From Parelaphostrongylus tenuis (lineage: Eukaryota; Nematoda; Chromadorea; Rhabditida; Metastrongylidae), in contig JAHQIW010006425.1 of assembly GCA_019055375.1 (NCBI GenBank), positions 62,001-126,000 of the forward strand: a stretch of DNA of 64,000 bases, written 5' to 3'. The notes below the pieces were generated by a model. That model did no database searches and was not told where the DNA came from. It saw nothing but the letters and a program-made list of their open reading frames with translations. Position 1 is the first letter of the stretch. Every line of letters begins with the position of its first letter. Positions 44,725 to 56,957 of the stretch are shown here, piece after piece. Made by a program: the position numbers and the translations under genes.

Positions 44725-46289
44725 TTTCTATAGTCCAAATTATCATAATATATATAACAGGTAAAACGTCATCAGCAACAAGACAAAAGAGCAAGAAATG
44801 CGCATCATAATTATTATATAATATAAGCACATGCATTTGAGATTTTATTGCAATAGTGATCGGGAAATATCAAAATCGCATACCGCTACTGGTTTTGCAA
44901 CAACTCAATAGTTGAAGTTTTTAAGGGTTAGCTCCTTCTTCCGAACCTTCAGAAGTATCATAACTATATGCAGTTTTGGTAAATTTTTAGTACTAAAGTA
45001 ATTGAGTAGTCTGACCTTTCCAGACTCTAAAAGAGAAAGATAAACAGCCAAAGTGTTCACTATGAGCCCAATATTGAATAGATCATTCGCTCATGCCTCC
45101 GCTAAACCTCGCAGTAGTTTAGAAGTAAAATACTAATTCAATGAACGATGCCGAAGGTTATATAGGAAGATTTGCTTTATGACGAGAAGTTAGTTTTGGT
45201 TTTTACTGTTTGTTCTCTTTTCTCATTGTTGGCCCACTCACTGAATCCATTTGTCTGTTCTTCTTTTCTCATTATTGGCCCACTGACTGAATCCATTTAA
45301 TGATTGATGTACAACAATGGTAGCATTTCTAAGCCCACAAGTAGATCAAGCATCACCAGATTGCACCTATACTCTAGCACGGAATATATCTATCTTATAT
45401 GCTCTCATTCACCTTTTGTTTAAGTAATAATATAATATGGCATGAGAACATGTGCGTTTTCATTGTCGCTTTATGCGCAAGAACTAAAGAGTACTTTACG
45501 AAGAGCGCACTCGAGCTGCTTGTTTTTCTACGCTTCTCCCTTTTGGCATTGTACTTCGTAAGAATCATCGTAGTACGACCAAATTATCTCTCTTTCAGGC
45601 TAATAGTCTTTGTCGGATTTGCTATTGTGAAATGATCTAGTTTGTAGTATTACATCAACTGACCACTTCTGGGCTTAGAATTAATTAACGCCCACTCCAC
45701 AAAAAATGTAAACAAGATGTCGCCCATTCCATTTATTGAGGCGCTGTTACTATTATCATTTCATTTCTTCTTCATGTGCTATAGTTCACTTGTTGAGCTC
45801 TTTTGTACATGAGGATATGAGCAATTATCAGATGCATACACCGCTCTAGTCACCGATGCCTCACAGTAACCTTATTTTTACCTAGAAATGTTGCGCTCAT
45901 TTTATCTCTACCCTTCTAATCTTTAGTAAATTAGCAGTCCTCATCTACAACCACCTACTCTCCATGTATATGTAGAGTTTGTCCAAGTCCGAAGTTTCAG
46001 ACAGAGCTCACATAAAATGGTTCGCGTGAAGCACCGTAAGAATAAGAGAAATTTTTTTGTGAACTGCCTTATTATCCTAGCACATCATCCAAATGAATTA
46101 ACAATAAACAATTATTAACAACAATTAACAATAAAAGGTTCAAAAATAAGTTACCTTTTCTTTCCTTGTACATGTGAATGAGAGTCAAGAATGGCGATAG
46201 TGCCGTTCTCTCTGCTCGTACAGTATTAGCACGGCTCTTTCGACGATAATCAAAAACGAAGAACAGTACGGGTAAATGAGCAATGAACT
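44725..46289. other. Unassigned, with a 48-bp tandem duplication at 45209-45300
   Basis: Two adjacent copies of a TTTTCTCATT...GGCCCACT-ACTGAATCCATTT unit lie at 45209-45300. A hydrophobic plus frame at 45399-45635 lacks splice support. The remainder is AT-rich. Confidence 0.45.
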
Positions 46290-46379
46290 TTACTGAAAAT
46301 TTCTGGATAAAACACGATATTCCACATTTCTTATATTTGCAGCAGCAAGATGAGTGCCAGCAGAGTACCTCTTAAGCTT

Positions 46380-46510
46380 TCCCTTTATTGGCACTCTGGC
46401 AGTTTCACTAATTTTTTCAATGGGTACATCGTCATAGGCAGAATGGTCCCACGACCATGGACGACAGACTGCGCGAGAAGGCCGCTTTTTTCTATAGACG
46501 CCGCTTATAA
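46380..46510 (-). CDS. Candidate internal exon, unknown; both strands open
   Basis: On the minus strand, after CTATAG, the frame reads KKRPSRAVCRPWSWDHSAYD, DVPIEKISETARVPIKGK and LKR before a GTACTC donor. The plus strand also has a good acceptor (TTATATTTGCAG at 46342), an open frame (MSASRVPLKLSLYWHSGSF) and a GTAATG donor. The acidic and lysine-rich composition favours minus, but I cannot decide. Confidence 0.25.
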
Positions 46511-46579
46511 CGATAATACTCTGGTAATGATATAACATGTTTGTGACACCGTGTTGTCAGGTTTGGGAGCTATACAGAA

Positions 46580-46748
46580 CGCCTGTTTCGTCCTTAAGAA
46601 CTCCTTCGGTAGCATAGTCCCTCGGTTTAAGTCGATCTCTTGAGGCTACACTCCTCCTATTAATTCCTTCATTTTTCTTTCCCCTTCATCCTTCCTTTAT
46701 AAAGAACCGAGGGACTGTGCCACCGAGGAGTTCTTGAGAATAGGCGCC
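46580..46748. mobile_element. MITE-like inverted-repeat element, about 170 bp
   Basis: The outer arms, about 46580-46632 and 46702-46748, are inverse copies. Both read (G)CGCCTxTTC, then AAGAACTCCT, CGGT and finally AGTCCCTCGGTT. The centre is pyrimidine-rich. No coding sequence. It is too short for any transposase and so would be non-autonomous. Confidence 0.7.
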
Positions 46749-47249
46749 TCATTATACCTAAACAAACGGTTCAAAACATGTTATAATCATTTTTCAAGTA
46801 TTTTCTCAACATTTGAGCGCATTCATAATCTGCATTTACTGATCTTTCATCTCAAAAAATTTTTTGTACCTGTCAAATAAAAGCTAATTAGACTCTAAAA
46901 CAGAGCCTTTAGAAGAATTAAATCGTCAGTGGTGATTTTCTTGTTCTCAAAAGATTATACAATAAAATACGGTAATTTTCTAATATACTGTGTAATGTTG
47001 CGAAAATTTGCAGCACTATGCAAGACTCAAAATGTGCCTACTTTTTTATGAATCAATCGTAGTCAAATCAAAACCAATCCGAAAACTCCACATCGGCAAG
47101 AACAGTGAACACTCATAGTAGTGAAATGAGCAGCCAGTCGTAAAACCACAACGACAACGCAATTATTCTGGCGAAACACTCGTCTGTGTAAATGTGAAGC
47201 TATGTTTTAAATCGCCTCCCAACTCACGACCATTTATTAACCTTTTTAG
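46749..47249. other. Unassigned spacer
   Basis: A GGTTCAAAACATG string at 46769 resembles the hairpin element at 10690. Nothing else was recognised. Confidence 0.4.
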
Positions 47250-48969
47250 GACCAGCGTTGATTGGCAAGCGGCACCGCCGCACGATGGACGCTACTTTCC
47301 TTGGAGAGGCAACCCCGCTATCATCTTGTGCAAGCATGTCTGGCTCCATGCCTTGCTTTCCTACGGGACGCGACGCCGCCATTACAGCATGTGAGTGAGA
47401 TTTGTCGTCGCCGGTGAGCATCGAAATGACTTTGATGGTCCTTAGAGGGTTGGACAACCTGATCAAGCCGGCAATCGGTATACTCTCCAACACCCAATAC
47501 TTCCGCTTATTATGAATATGAAGAGAAAAAACGCCTCTAACCAATCAATAGCGAACTGTATGTGCTGTGGAAGAAGTCTCCATGTAATTCCACGAACGCT
47601 TCTGTAGTCGATCTCATGAATATACACCACCGAGGGCCTCTATTCCTTGTGGTATAGTAAACGTGTCGTAAGAAGATAAGAACGGACCTTTGCCACTGCT
47701 CCTGAAAACAGAACATTTGTATGAATTATCGGAGCACAGTTTATAGCCATAATTATAGGATTTATGAGAGCTTTCCACCAAAAAGACTACTCAACTCTTT
47801 CACGGACAGTGGCCATTTTCAGCTGGCGGGCGGCCAAGGCGGCTATGAATAGAGCTGGGGAGAGTGCCTCAGTTACAGTGTGGTCGTTTTCTAATGAAAC
47901 TGAGGTTTATATCACCACTAAGTAGGTTTAAATCTCAGGTTAATGAGCAAGTATTATGAAAGAGATATCAATCAGACTAATTTAGTTGAAACATGCCATA
48001 AAAAATACAAGTTGTGAATTGTTTGTCAAAAAAAAGTTCCTTCAGAAACTGGGACTACTATGGGAATATAAAGGAAGCCTTTTCCTGCTGCTTTTATAGG
48101 TATGAGCTTCTTCTGTATCGACCCATACTTTACTATGAACATTAGTCACCGTTGCGACCTTTTCCACCAATCATGCGACTAAATCAAAATGTAATCCTCA
48201 TTCTGTTTGTACAACGTACTATGAAGGTGATTCAAAAACCGAGCATATTATTAGGATCAGTTTATCATATGCTATCGATTGAATTCGGAAACATGAATAA
48301 AATAAGAAAAAATGTTTAGTAACACCTTGACCGTTTTCCCTAAATTACCTTTCAGAAATCTCCCCAGTGATACTCCATCATTTACTGAGCACAGCTTCTC
48401 TTCAAAACCTTTGAATGACCGGATATTTATTAGGGACGAGCACCAATCTCCGTGGCCATCTGAACGGAGTGAACACCTTGAGGGGCCAAAAAATCCCTCA
48501 CCGTAATCAAAAGGTTAGAGAATCTCGTGAAAACCTTTGAATTCAATAATCTCATTAGATTGATCATCTGTTAACCTGTATTTACCATTCAGGAGACCGA
48601 ATCTCTATAAACATCGCCTATTCCAATAGAATGCAGACTCTTCTTTATAGGCCAAACACAAGTTGTCACAGTAGAATTTATTCGTCAGTTGACGTTTCGG
48701 CGACTTTACATCTTTCAAAGCCTGGAAAGATCCAAGATCTAAAGAGTTACCTGGTCTTTCTAGGCTTTGAAGAAGGCGAACTGCCGAAGCGTCGGCTTAG
48801 TGTTTATTTGTGTTATAACAAACTTTATATTTTGGCTTACAAGAAAAATCCGCGCATTTACCGTTTACTTGCTTATATTCCATTCAGTTTCCCTTTAGAA
48901 TCTCAAAATGACCACGATGTAATTCTTACATGTAGTATGATTCGCAACGAACATTGGGCGTTTCAGTGA
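47250..48969 (+). CDS. Candidate multi-exon gene of unknown function, long open last exon
   Basis: Exon 47250-47390 (acceptor CCTTTTTAG, donor CAT before GTGAGT) reads SVDWQAAPPHDGRYFPWRG. In matching phase 2 it joins 48356-48468 (acceptor ACCTTTCAG), which reads NLPSDTPSFTEHSFSSK. A GTGAAC donor there joins in phase to 48593-48969 (acceptor TACCATTCAG). This last exon is 126 codons long and contains IQDLKSYLVFLGFEEGELPK, RRLSVYLCYNKLYILAYK and a C-terminus SMIRNEHWAFQ. The alternative donor at 48503 would instead give a short end, RPNLYKHRLFQ. The last exon is the best supported part. No domain was recognised, the 5' end is missing, and the chain is a proposal. Confidence 0.35.
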
Positions 48970-49725
48970 AGGAATGATAAATGTAGCTGAGCTTTGCGGT
49001 TCAGCTCATTCGATCATTGCATCGTCACTTCTGCAACGGATGCTAAATCTTGATTATGCAAAAAGAACAGATTTTTGTTTTCTCACACATAACGCCCTCT
49101 TTGAAGGGGGCGAGCGTACGCTTGGAGTGTGATGTATATGGGCACCAAAAATCAACCTATATTTCTAGCAAGGCCTCGAGAAAGCGCGACTTGCTGCATT
49201 TTTTTCTTTATTTTTTGAGACAGTCGTCTTATTCTTCAGCTCACAACGAGGGGAAAAGGAGAAAAATGAAATTACAAATATCAGAAAGGCAGCTACCAGA
49301 GGGCAAATTTGAACGGCTTTTGAAGTCTTCTGGTATTGCAGTGCCCATATCGCACAAACTATATTAAACAATTCTGGGCAAATGCGTAGCTATTTCTGCA
49401 TTATCTCACAATTTTGTCATAATGGTTCATTGTTATTATCGTTTTGCAAAGAGTAACAAGACTTTGTCTTACATCATTTCTACTACCGAAAATGGAAAAC
49501 ACATGATTATCTCTTTCTCGCAGATTTTATGTCGCGGTAAATGTTCAGTAACATGAGACTCCAAGAAAACAGCAACAAGGATATAATCGTAAGAAGGGTT
49601 TCAGCATTGATGGTAAATTGTAAGCAAAGATTATACGCAATTTCAGTCATTGTGGGAGAGTGGTACGTTGGCAATAATAAGTCATATCTTACAAATCAGA
49701 GGAGTAAACAATCATCGAAGTATTA
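48970..49725. other. Unassigned; two protein-like open frames
   Basis: A plus-strand frame at 49050-49367 (105 codons) includes RRKMKLQISERQLPEGKFER. It has no splice or domain support. The rest is AT-rich flank of the 3-kb element. Confidence 0.3.
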
Positions 49726-52700
49726 GGTTGCCTCATGATTTCCTTCGCACTATCGTTTTACCAATTTTTTCCCTTCTGTTTCAAGTCAGATTTTTGCCAA
49801 AAGGTTGTGGTACGTTGAAGAATGTTCTAGTGGCTTCAGCTAGGTGGTCATAGCACCATCGCGCTTATCATCAATAAATTGGGCCACTGCAAAGTGATGT
49901 CTCGATGGAAACCTTGGGCGTAGACTGACCATACCGCGCTCCACGCGGGATCTTTGGCGAAGTCTTTTGCTACGACCGCACAGCCACCACTTTTTCATGT
50001 CCTTCATCGCTGAAGATGAGTCCTGACTCTACTAGAGAACAATACCTCCCACTCCTGCTGGTTGCCTCACGGCAAGGACTCTCCAGGTCAGCCAAAATCA
50101 AGCTCTATGCTTAGATTATCAAGCTTTAAGTGCTTTTCTGGGAACTGCTTGACCACAAGCAGACAACTATCGGCGACTTCTACGACGGGAAACAGCTGCG
50201 GAAGTTCGGCGCAGCAGTGAGGGAGAAGCATCCGCGAAGACTTTGTGTCGTAGTTCTTCAGAGTAACGCTTGACCTCACAATCAAAAGTCAGTTCTTTCT
50301 GATTGTACGGCAATAAATGAAAAATCAATCTCATTCACTGGAGGGGAACTTTTCATAGGAGTAATGGTAATCATTCGAAAGCTGAGACTTCAGGCTATCG
50401 CCCACGTTGTCGGTTTTTTCAAAGCACTTTTTTATAACGCTGTGATATCCACGCAAAATTAGCACATATTTCTCGCCGAAAAGAGCTCCTTCCTTGGACT
50501 TTTGGTAATCAAAGATATCGTGGTGCTTCTGCAATGCTGCGCTTATATACTGAAAAGACCGCTTCTCTGCAACGCTGCAGGTAAAATGAGTTGAATTCGA
50601 TGTGTGGAAAAGGACTATCGGAGGCCATTCACGTTGCGGTGGGTGTGGGAGACACGTGACTGCTGGCTCAATACCTCGCTGGCAAAATACTGCTCTACGC
50701 GTTCATAAGATTGAAAAGGCATTGAAATCTCTGCTACAAAAGAGACTTCAAATACTTCTATTTTGCCATGAATTCGGACGTCAATCATCACTAGGATCTT
50801 TTAGTTGGAATTCAGGAGGCGAGAACTCCCAATTGCTTATAACTGTGGCTCGAAGGCATCATCAAAATAAAAGCTCACAATGAAGACTAGGAGGCTCGAA
50901 CCTACCTCTCAATCTACCGAGCGCTCCAAGTGATCTACCGCATTGCCCATTACACATGTGGAGTGTGGCCTCTAGATCAAACAAATAATTGAAATACTAA
51001 AGATCTCCTCCACTAGTTTCATACGCTTGGACCACGTATCTTCATGTTAGGAAATCAACCGATCATCGCCTCAGCAGCTGTTCACGTGGACGCCTCCGAC
51101 TCGGTCGCGATTGGCCAACAACCTCCTTCACGCACATGGCAACCCAACTTATTTTACCTGCTGCATTTCGGAGAAACGTTCTTTTCAGTATATATGCACA
51201 TCATTAGCACAAACGATTATGCTACTTAATGATTACTAACACTTCAATGGAAGAGCTCTGTTCGACGAGAAACATGCGCGTCTTTCACGCAAGAAATCTC
51301 CTCTTCTAGCAACGTCAAAAGAAGGCTTTTTCAAAAACGGCGTGAGATGCCAGCCTGAAGCTTCAGCTTTCGAATGGTTACCAACATTCCTAGGGAAAAT
51401 TTCTTCTCCACCATTGAGGTTGGTTTTTGATTTGTCCCCTTAATCAGAAAGAACCCTAGAGTCAACTTGTCACATTCTGGAGAAACTAGGCTGAACCACG
51501 GTACTATGTCCACCTTATTACTCTGATATTGCTTTATCGGATTATCATCTCTTTCGTCCACTATGGCAGCATCTAAGGAGAAAAAATTGAAAAACTACAA
51601 CCAGCTCAGAAATGACCTCACCGGCTTCTTTTATCGCTACTCTCGTTCCTTCTGAGAGGAATGTATGCAATCTTTGCATAGAAAATTATTTATCATTGAT
51701 ACATAAAAATCATAATCATAAATGTCACTATCCTTTTGAATAAATTGTATTTTCCGATCTTTCTGCTGATAGCGACAAATGAATAATCGGCCCCGTTTGT
51801 TGCACAAAAACTTCTCATAGGAAAGTTAGTAATCATTCGAAAGCTTGAATCTCTGTAGCAAAGGCAGTTGGCTACAGCCGTAGGTTCTTGATTTTTCGAA
51901 ACGCTTTTTTACAACGCAGTGAAATGCAAAGTAAAATTATGTTTCGCACCCTCCGCGCGCTTTAATTTTTCTCACGCGTATAATTCGCTGGCAACACAAG
52001 AAGCAAATGAATATGTAGAGAAAATTTCGTAATATCTGAGCCAATCGTTTCACACGGAGTTTCTTTCAAAGCGGAGGTGAACTTTCCAATTGAATAATAA
52101 GTCGCATTCCACATGTCTAATACTTTAAGACACTAATCCAACGCCCCAACGCGTTGAATAGCCGTTCAAGAAGCTTGCTGAATATGTGGAACTAGATCTT
52201 ATTTTTCCTGCTACACTGCGGAAACACGGTCTTTCCGAAAGCAAGTAAAGCGTTGGAATTAATGAAACTTACGCATCGAATGTTTACTAAGAGTCTAAAG
52301 AAAGAGCTCTGTTCGGCAATCTTCAAAGCATGATTCTTTTCTCAATCCTATAGCGCTATCAAAAGAGCTTTTCCAAAAGCAAGCACATTTTTAAGTTTTA
52401 CGAGATATGTGCTATCGAAAGAGTGTTAGCAGTCTAAGAGAGGAGTCCTGTCCAGCGAAATGTAAGCGACATAAAAAGCATGGTCGTATGAGACATAATT
52501 TTATTTTGAATCCGTGATATCAAAGGCTTTTTTACTGAAAATCGGCCATGTAAGGCTCTAGCCAGAGATTGAAGCTTTCAAATGATTGCTGACATTCCTA
52601 TAAAAAATTCTTGTCCAGCGACTGAGGTCGAATATTCATCTGTTACCTTATATCAGAAAAGTACCTGATTTACAAATAAGGAATAGTTGAATTGACGAAT

Positions 52701-52733
52701 GTATTGAAATGCGAATGAATTACGAGGCAACCT
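49726..52733. mobile_element. 3-kb TIR element with many internal copies of one module, no recognisable transposase
   Basis: The ends GGTTGCCTCATGATT (left) and the inverse of GGTTGCCTCGTAATTCATTC (right) are both next to TA, so TA target duplication is likely. Inside, blocks such as TCATAGGAxxGTxxTAATCA followed by TTCGAAAGCT, then TTTTTTATAACGCxGTG, and GCTATCGAA recur near 50350, 51360, 51810, 52270, 52400 and 52570. Reading both strands of 49790-50060 gives only broken frames. A tRNA-like unit lies inside at 50884. I take it as a non-autonomous or decayed element. Confidence 0.6.
50884..50960 (-). repeat. tRNA-like unit inside the 3-kb element
   Basis: The minus strand reads GGGCAATGCGGTAGATCACT, GGAGCGCTCGGTAGATTGAG and AGGTAGGTTCGAGCCTCCTA. 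It contains a B-box-like GGTTCGAGCC and an A-box-like GCGGTAGATCACTTGGA. The terminal stem is incomplete. Probably a pseudogene or SINE head. Confidence 0.4.
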
Positions 52734-53956
52734 AATAATATCTGATGGACATACAAGGAACTTACTGGCGCTTCGCCATTTCTCGAGCATGAATCGTATT
52801 CCCGTCTACGATTGAGTTGGTTAGTAAAGCTAGTAATGACACTGGAATGATGAGCTCCTAAAGAAACTTAAACGATGAACGCATTTACCTCTCAATGAGG
52901 ATGTTAAGCGCTTACGTGTTTGTCAGTAGTCCCTCGCGACATCGGCATTGACGGCAGATGCATACCTGATCTAAACATTGTTACATTGACAGTTAGTCTA
53001 TAAAACTTTGTGTTAACCTAGGTGCCATTTAGTGAATTTTCTTCTAACCACTTTATCACTTGACCCGTATCACGACTTTATATTGTTGACTGCGCGAGTC
53101 ACAGCAATTCTAGTGAGCGATTTGTCTCTATACTTACTTGAGTATTCATTTTCCTCACGAACGCCGTAGAATACTGGTCAAACACATCTACTTGCAATCT
53201 TTAGGATAAGCAGGCTAGAGGGTTTCGTGGGGCGTTTGGCATTGATTGCCGGGAGTATTGAAGGCGGTAGGAGTTCAGCACCGCGTCGAGCCACACTAAT
53301 CATCATTCGGCCATCGGCCCTTCAAATGATTTCAATGAGGAACAACTCTGAATCGGGTATAAAAACAGGTGTCAGAAGTCCTAACTCTGACACCTCAGAA
53401 TTATTTCTGAGACTATTTGTCATAACTTTATCCGTCGACTAGCATTAAGTAACTGTGACAGAATCCACTTGGCCGCTTGTGAAGTGATTTATCGCTGAAA
53501 AATAGATATCGTAGAATATTTCCAAAAATCCATAAGAGCCGTTGATTGCTGTCGATCTGCGATGTACTGCAAGATGCTTGCCTATTGGAAACATTGCCAA
53601 GTTAATAAAGAGTCCGCTTTTCACAGTACTAGAATTGTCGAAGATTTACACTTCTAAAAATTACTAGAAGTCTCAGTTAAAGAGCAAATATTCTTGTAAA
53701 TTTTAGAAGGACAGGAGCGGCCACTGATTTTCCTTTCAACACACAGCTGACTTCAAGAGAATTTGGCCGACATGCACTGAGTTTATCGTGCTTTGCGAAG
53801 AATTCAGTGCGGTCTTTTGTCGCAGTTATCAAATATTAGGTACCATCGCTATCCTATGTAAAAATAAATGAAAGATCCATTGCATTGTCAGTAACCCGTA
53901 TCAGATTACCAAAAGCCTATATTTTTGGTTAGTAGTCATGTTTTAGTCATGTATAT
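52734..53956. other. Unassigned; one near-palindrome
   Basis: GGTGTCAGAAGTCC and TAACTCTGACACC at about 53368-53395 form a near-perfect palindrome inside a 71-codon frame (53227-53442). That frame is GC-richer than its surroundings but not recognisable. Confidence 0.4.
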
Positions 53957-54411
53957 CAAGTCATTCCATAAGTTTTGGCACTAGACCAATAAACACAAAA
54001 TTATCAATAAGAAGTGATCAAAATGGCTTGATTTTAGCATTGTTTAATTGCGCATTTTCTTGTGAACATTTTGATATACAACCATCTACACTAAATTTGA
54101 AATGGAGCTGTCGAGGAATCAAATTCGCTTTTTACTCATGCACGAATGGCGCGTAGGGGGAAATGCTAGTGAAGCGGCGCGCAAGATAACGGAATTTCTT
54201 GTGAACGTTGCGAGCGCGACTGGTATTATTAAGTATTAAGCGAATTCGTTATCAAGACAGCACCATCTAAAAGCAAATATAGGCGAGTTGCATAGCAAAA
54301 TGTTTATATGAAAATGCGGAATTAAACGATACCAAAATCATGTTATTTCAATTACTTCTGATTAAGAAATCTGGTGCATGTTGCTCTTCTGGCAAAACTA
54401 ATAGAAGGACT
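53957..54411. mobile_element. Palindromic mariner derivative, third copy
   Basis: The left end AGTCATTCCATAAGTTTTGG and the right end, the inverse of GTCCTTCTATTAGTTTTGCC, bound about 455 bp. The left half starts a transposase at ATG 54102 (MELSRNQIRFLLMHEWRVGG, then NASEAARKI). The right half is the inverse copy of the same start: inverse of ATGGTGCTGTCTTGATAACG, then GAATTCGC. As in the other two palindromes, the middle and catalytic parts are absent. Confidence 0.78.
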
Positions 54412-54880
54412 CAATTATAATACTTTCAGTATCTGATGGTCTAATTTCAGGAAGAAATTTTTCCTAAAGTTGTTGTGATCAGTCGACTTGAATGGGTGAA
54501 TTTTGCGACTAACCTATGATATACTCTCGCCATGGCTAAAGCGATGATTGTACAGGCGCTTGATGGTTTCCTTCTGCCGCCGAACCTTGACTGAGAGATA
54601 TGTTGAGGCAAAGTCCATGCGTAAATGCAGTTCTGTATAAAAGTAACTTCTGTAAAATTATTGAAGAAGCTAGATATGACTCACATCATAAACTTGAGCT
54701 ACAGACCAGTGATCGTTAGTAGGGGGGTTAGTAATCGAATGCGCTGTGTCGGACTCGGCGCTATAAAACATCTTCTTATGCAATTAGATATTCACTGACA
54801 TGCAATCAATAAGATCTTCAATTTTAACACTAACGTAATTGATCAATAAAATTGTTAAAAAGGTTACGTAATCTTAGCAG
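54412..54880. other. Unassigned spacer
   Basis: AT-rich, no exon or repeat recognised. Confidence 0.4.
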
Positions 54881-55849
54881 ATCCTTGTGGTTCCACTCTC
54901 TTCATTCTACCGGTCCGACGCAAGCACATCGACATATTAAGGAAGGAACTAGTAAGTAAATAGTTTCATGTCACTAGCAACTTATCTCTATCAGAATTAT
55001 CAGCAAGAGCACAACATCATTTCTACCAAACCGCTACCTTATCACATTATTTGGAAATGTTCGTGCTGTGAAAAATGGATAAGGATAAGGATTGTGAAGA
55101 TTATCGTCACTAAGGGGTTCATAATCAGTAAATGATAGATTCTGATAGAAGGGACTTCAATAAGGCTGTTTGTAGTTAAAATCAAGGTGAAAACAGATAA
55201 AAAAGGATTAACTACTTTTTCAGAAATGATACATTACACTACATGCGGTGCCACCTCGTCAATAATGCGGAACAATTTTTATTATTTGTGTAAATCAGGA
55301 GTTAAGACTTGTAGAAGAGATGTTGTTTTATTGTATAACAAATAATAACCTTTTACTTATCCGCTTATGCTCAACTGGAATAATACTCATAGCGTTAACC
55401 CTCAATAGTCACTCGCGGTGGCCTGACTTCCGCTGTATCGAGTCAGTGCTGCTTATCCTCCAAGACAAATCCGAGACTCGTCTGTAACCAGGGATGCATG
55501 GCTTGTTGAACCATGAGCACTAGGTCAAACCACCAACCATGTGTGCAACGCACAGCACCTCTAACCACTGCGCCACATGCGCTCCCCTGCTCTGGTGGGC
55601 ATCTTTCTGAATTCTCACCAAGTTTTACGCAAGGATGAAGTTTTTGTAGATTAGTGTAAAGCTACTAGTAGTGGAAAAGAGAAAGAGTATGTCTAAATTA
55701 AGGAGGACGGTGATGAAGCCGGTAACGTACTCGCAACAAATGCTCACTCTTGTGTAGTGATTCCACCAATGATTGGTGTATGCAGCTACAGGCACAACTC
55801 TCTAACCAACTCTTAGCAAACTACTGGAAGGCTGCTAGTGGTAGAAGTT
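54881..55849 (+). CDS. Candidate exon cluster of unknown plus-strand gene
   Basis: Three splice-bounded open stretches. 54881-54951 (donor GTAAGT) reads PCGSTLFILPVRRKHIDILR and KEL. It joins in phase 0 to 55004-55093 (acceptor ATTATCAG), QEHNIISTKPLPYHIIWKC and SCCEKWIRIRI. 55758-55849 (acceptor TTGTGTAG, donor GTAAGA) reads DSTNDWCMQLQAQLSNQLLA and NYWKAASGRS. The third does not follow the second in phase, so an exon is missing or the third is unrelated. A SINE (55420-55584) lies between them. It could belong to the same gene as 60217-61543. Confidence 0.25.
55420..55584 (-). mobile_element. tRNA-derived SINE, minus strand
   Basis: The minus strand begins GGAGCGCATGTGGCGCAGTG, has A-box-like GCAGTGGTTAGAGGTGC and a hairpin GTGTGC/GCACAC. 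It continues CTCATGGTTCAACAAGCC and ends in CACTGACTC. The order is the same as at 27794-28000, with about 80 percent similarity by eye in the head. Confidence 0.6.
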
Positions 55850-56957
55850 GTAAGAAGAGGTGTGAAGAAATGAATATTTTGCTCAACGTCTTGAACATAA
55901 AAAAATGTAGTTTTGCACTGCGGACTTTGCGGAAGACGCACTGCACATAGCCCCCTGTTCGATTATCCGACATTCACTGTCTTCAAAGGTCCACCTTCGG
56001 AAATGGTCGACTAAGCAGACTAAATGGCAAAACTTCCGAAGCTTTAACCAGTATTACCCTGTAAGACAACTTCCAGTTTCATCAAGACAACGTTGATAAA
56101 GAAATAATCAGTGAGAGATCAAACTTCTCTAACACCTAGGAACTTGCACCACTCTCCGATGACAATGGGGTATGTTCAAAGCAACGGGAGCTAAGGCGTA
56201 AGAAACACATAGACTTTTACAACTATACACGCCTGATGTTTGGGATTTGAATGAAGAATAGACTAGTATCTATAACAAACAGAGGGAATGATGAATGGCA
56301 AAAGACGCTTTCATTTTCACAAAATACACAATAAGAGATGCACAATAAGAGCCGGGAATATGCTGATTTCCAAAAGATGTCGTTTTCCTATTCAAAAGTA
56401 CAAATTTACACTTATAAGGAAGCCGTTCAAATGATGTCCCATTTTTTGTTACGCTAAACTGCCTGTATCATCTGTGATTTATTATGTATGCATACAAAGC
56501 CCGCCGTGAAATTCAAGCAATAGGCTGAAAAACTGGATAGCGAAAGGCATTTTTCTCCTTGTTTGTTGCGTAATAGGGAGACCCTTCCAAAAACCAAGCC
56601 CAGTACCAATATCGCCATCTTTTAAGCTAATAAATGCCTACTGACGGTCTGTTGAAAAAGTAGTAAGAATAAGGTGCTAAGGGAAAGTGTATCTTTTTGG
56701 AAACTACTCCTCAAATTCGAGAAGGTAAACTCAGTTAAAGCTTGGTCGACCTACGTATTAAAGAATTTCAATATAAAATTCTTCTAAAAGTCGTACATTG
56801 CGAAATGTGTTTTTTGGAAAAACAGTTTTACAACTTCGTTGATAAAAAGGTGAAAAAAAAAGTTGAGAACAGGTTGTCATCCCTCTGATCTGACTTCTGT
56901 TTTGAAAAGGAGGAAATTGTCGTAAAGTGGACGTCCTTTCTACTGAAACTATGTGTT
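55850..56957. other. Unassigned
   Basis: AT-rich. A CACAATAAGAG string occurs twice near 56330-56350 and resembles the tandem array at 18590. Otherwise nothing was recognised. Confidence 0.4.

Noticed and set aside
45399..45635. Hydrophobic 78-codon frame as a membrane protein
   Set aside because: AT-rich DNA gives such frames by chance; no splice sites, start context or partner exons.
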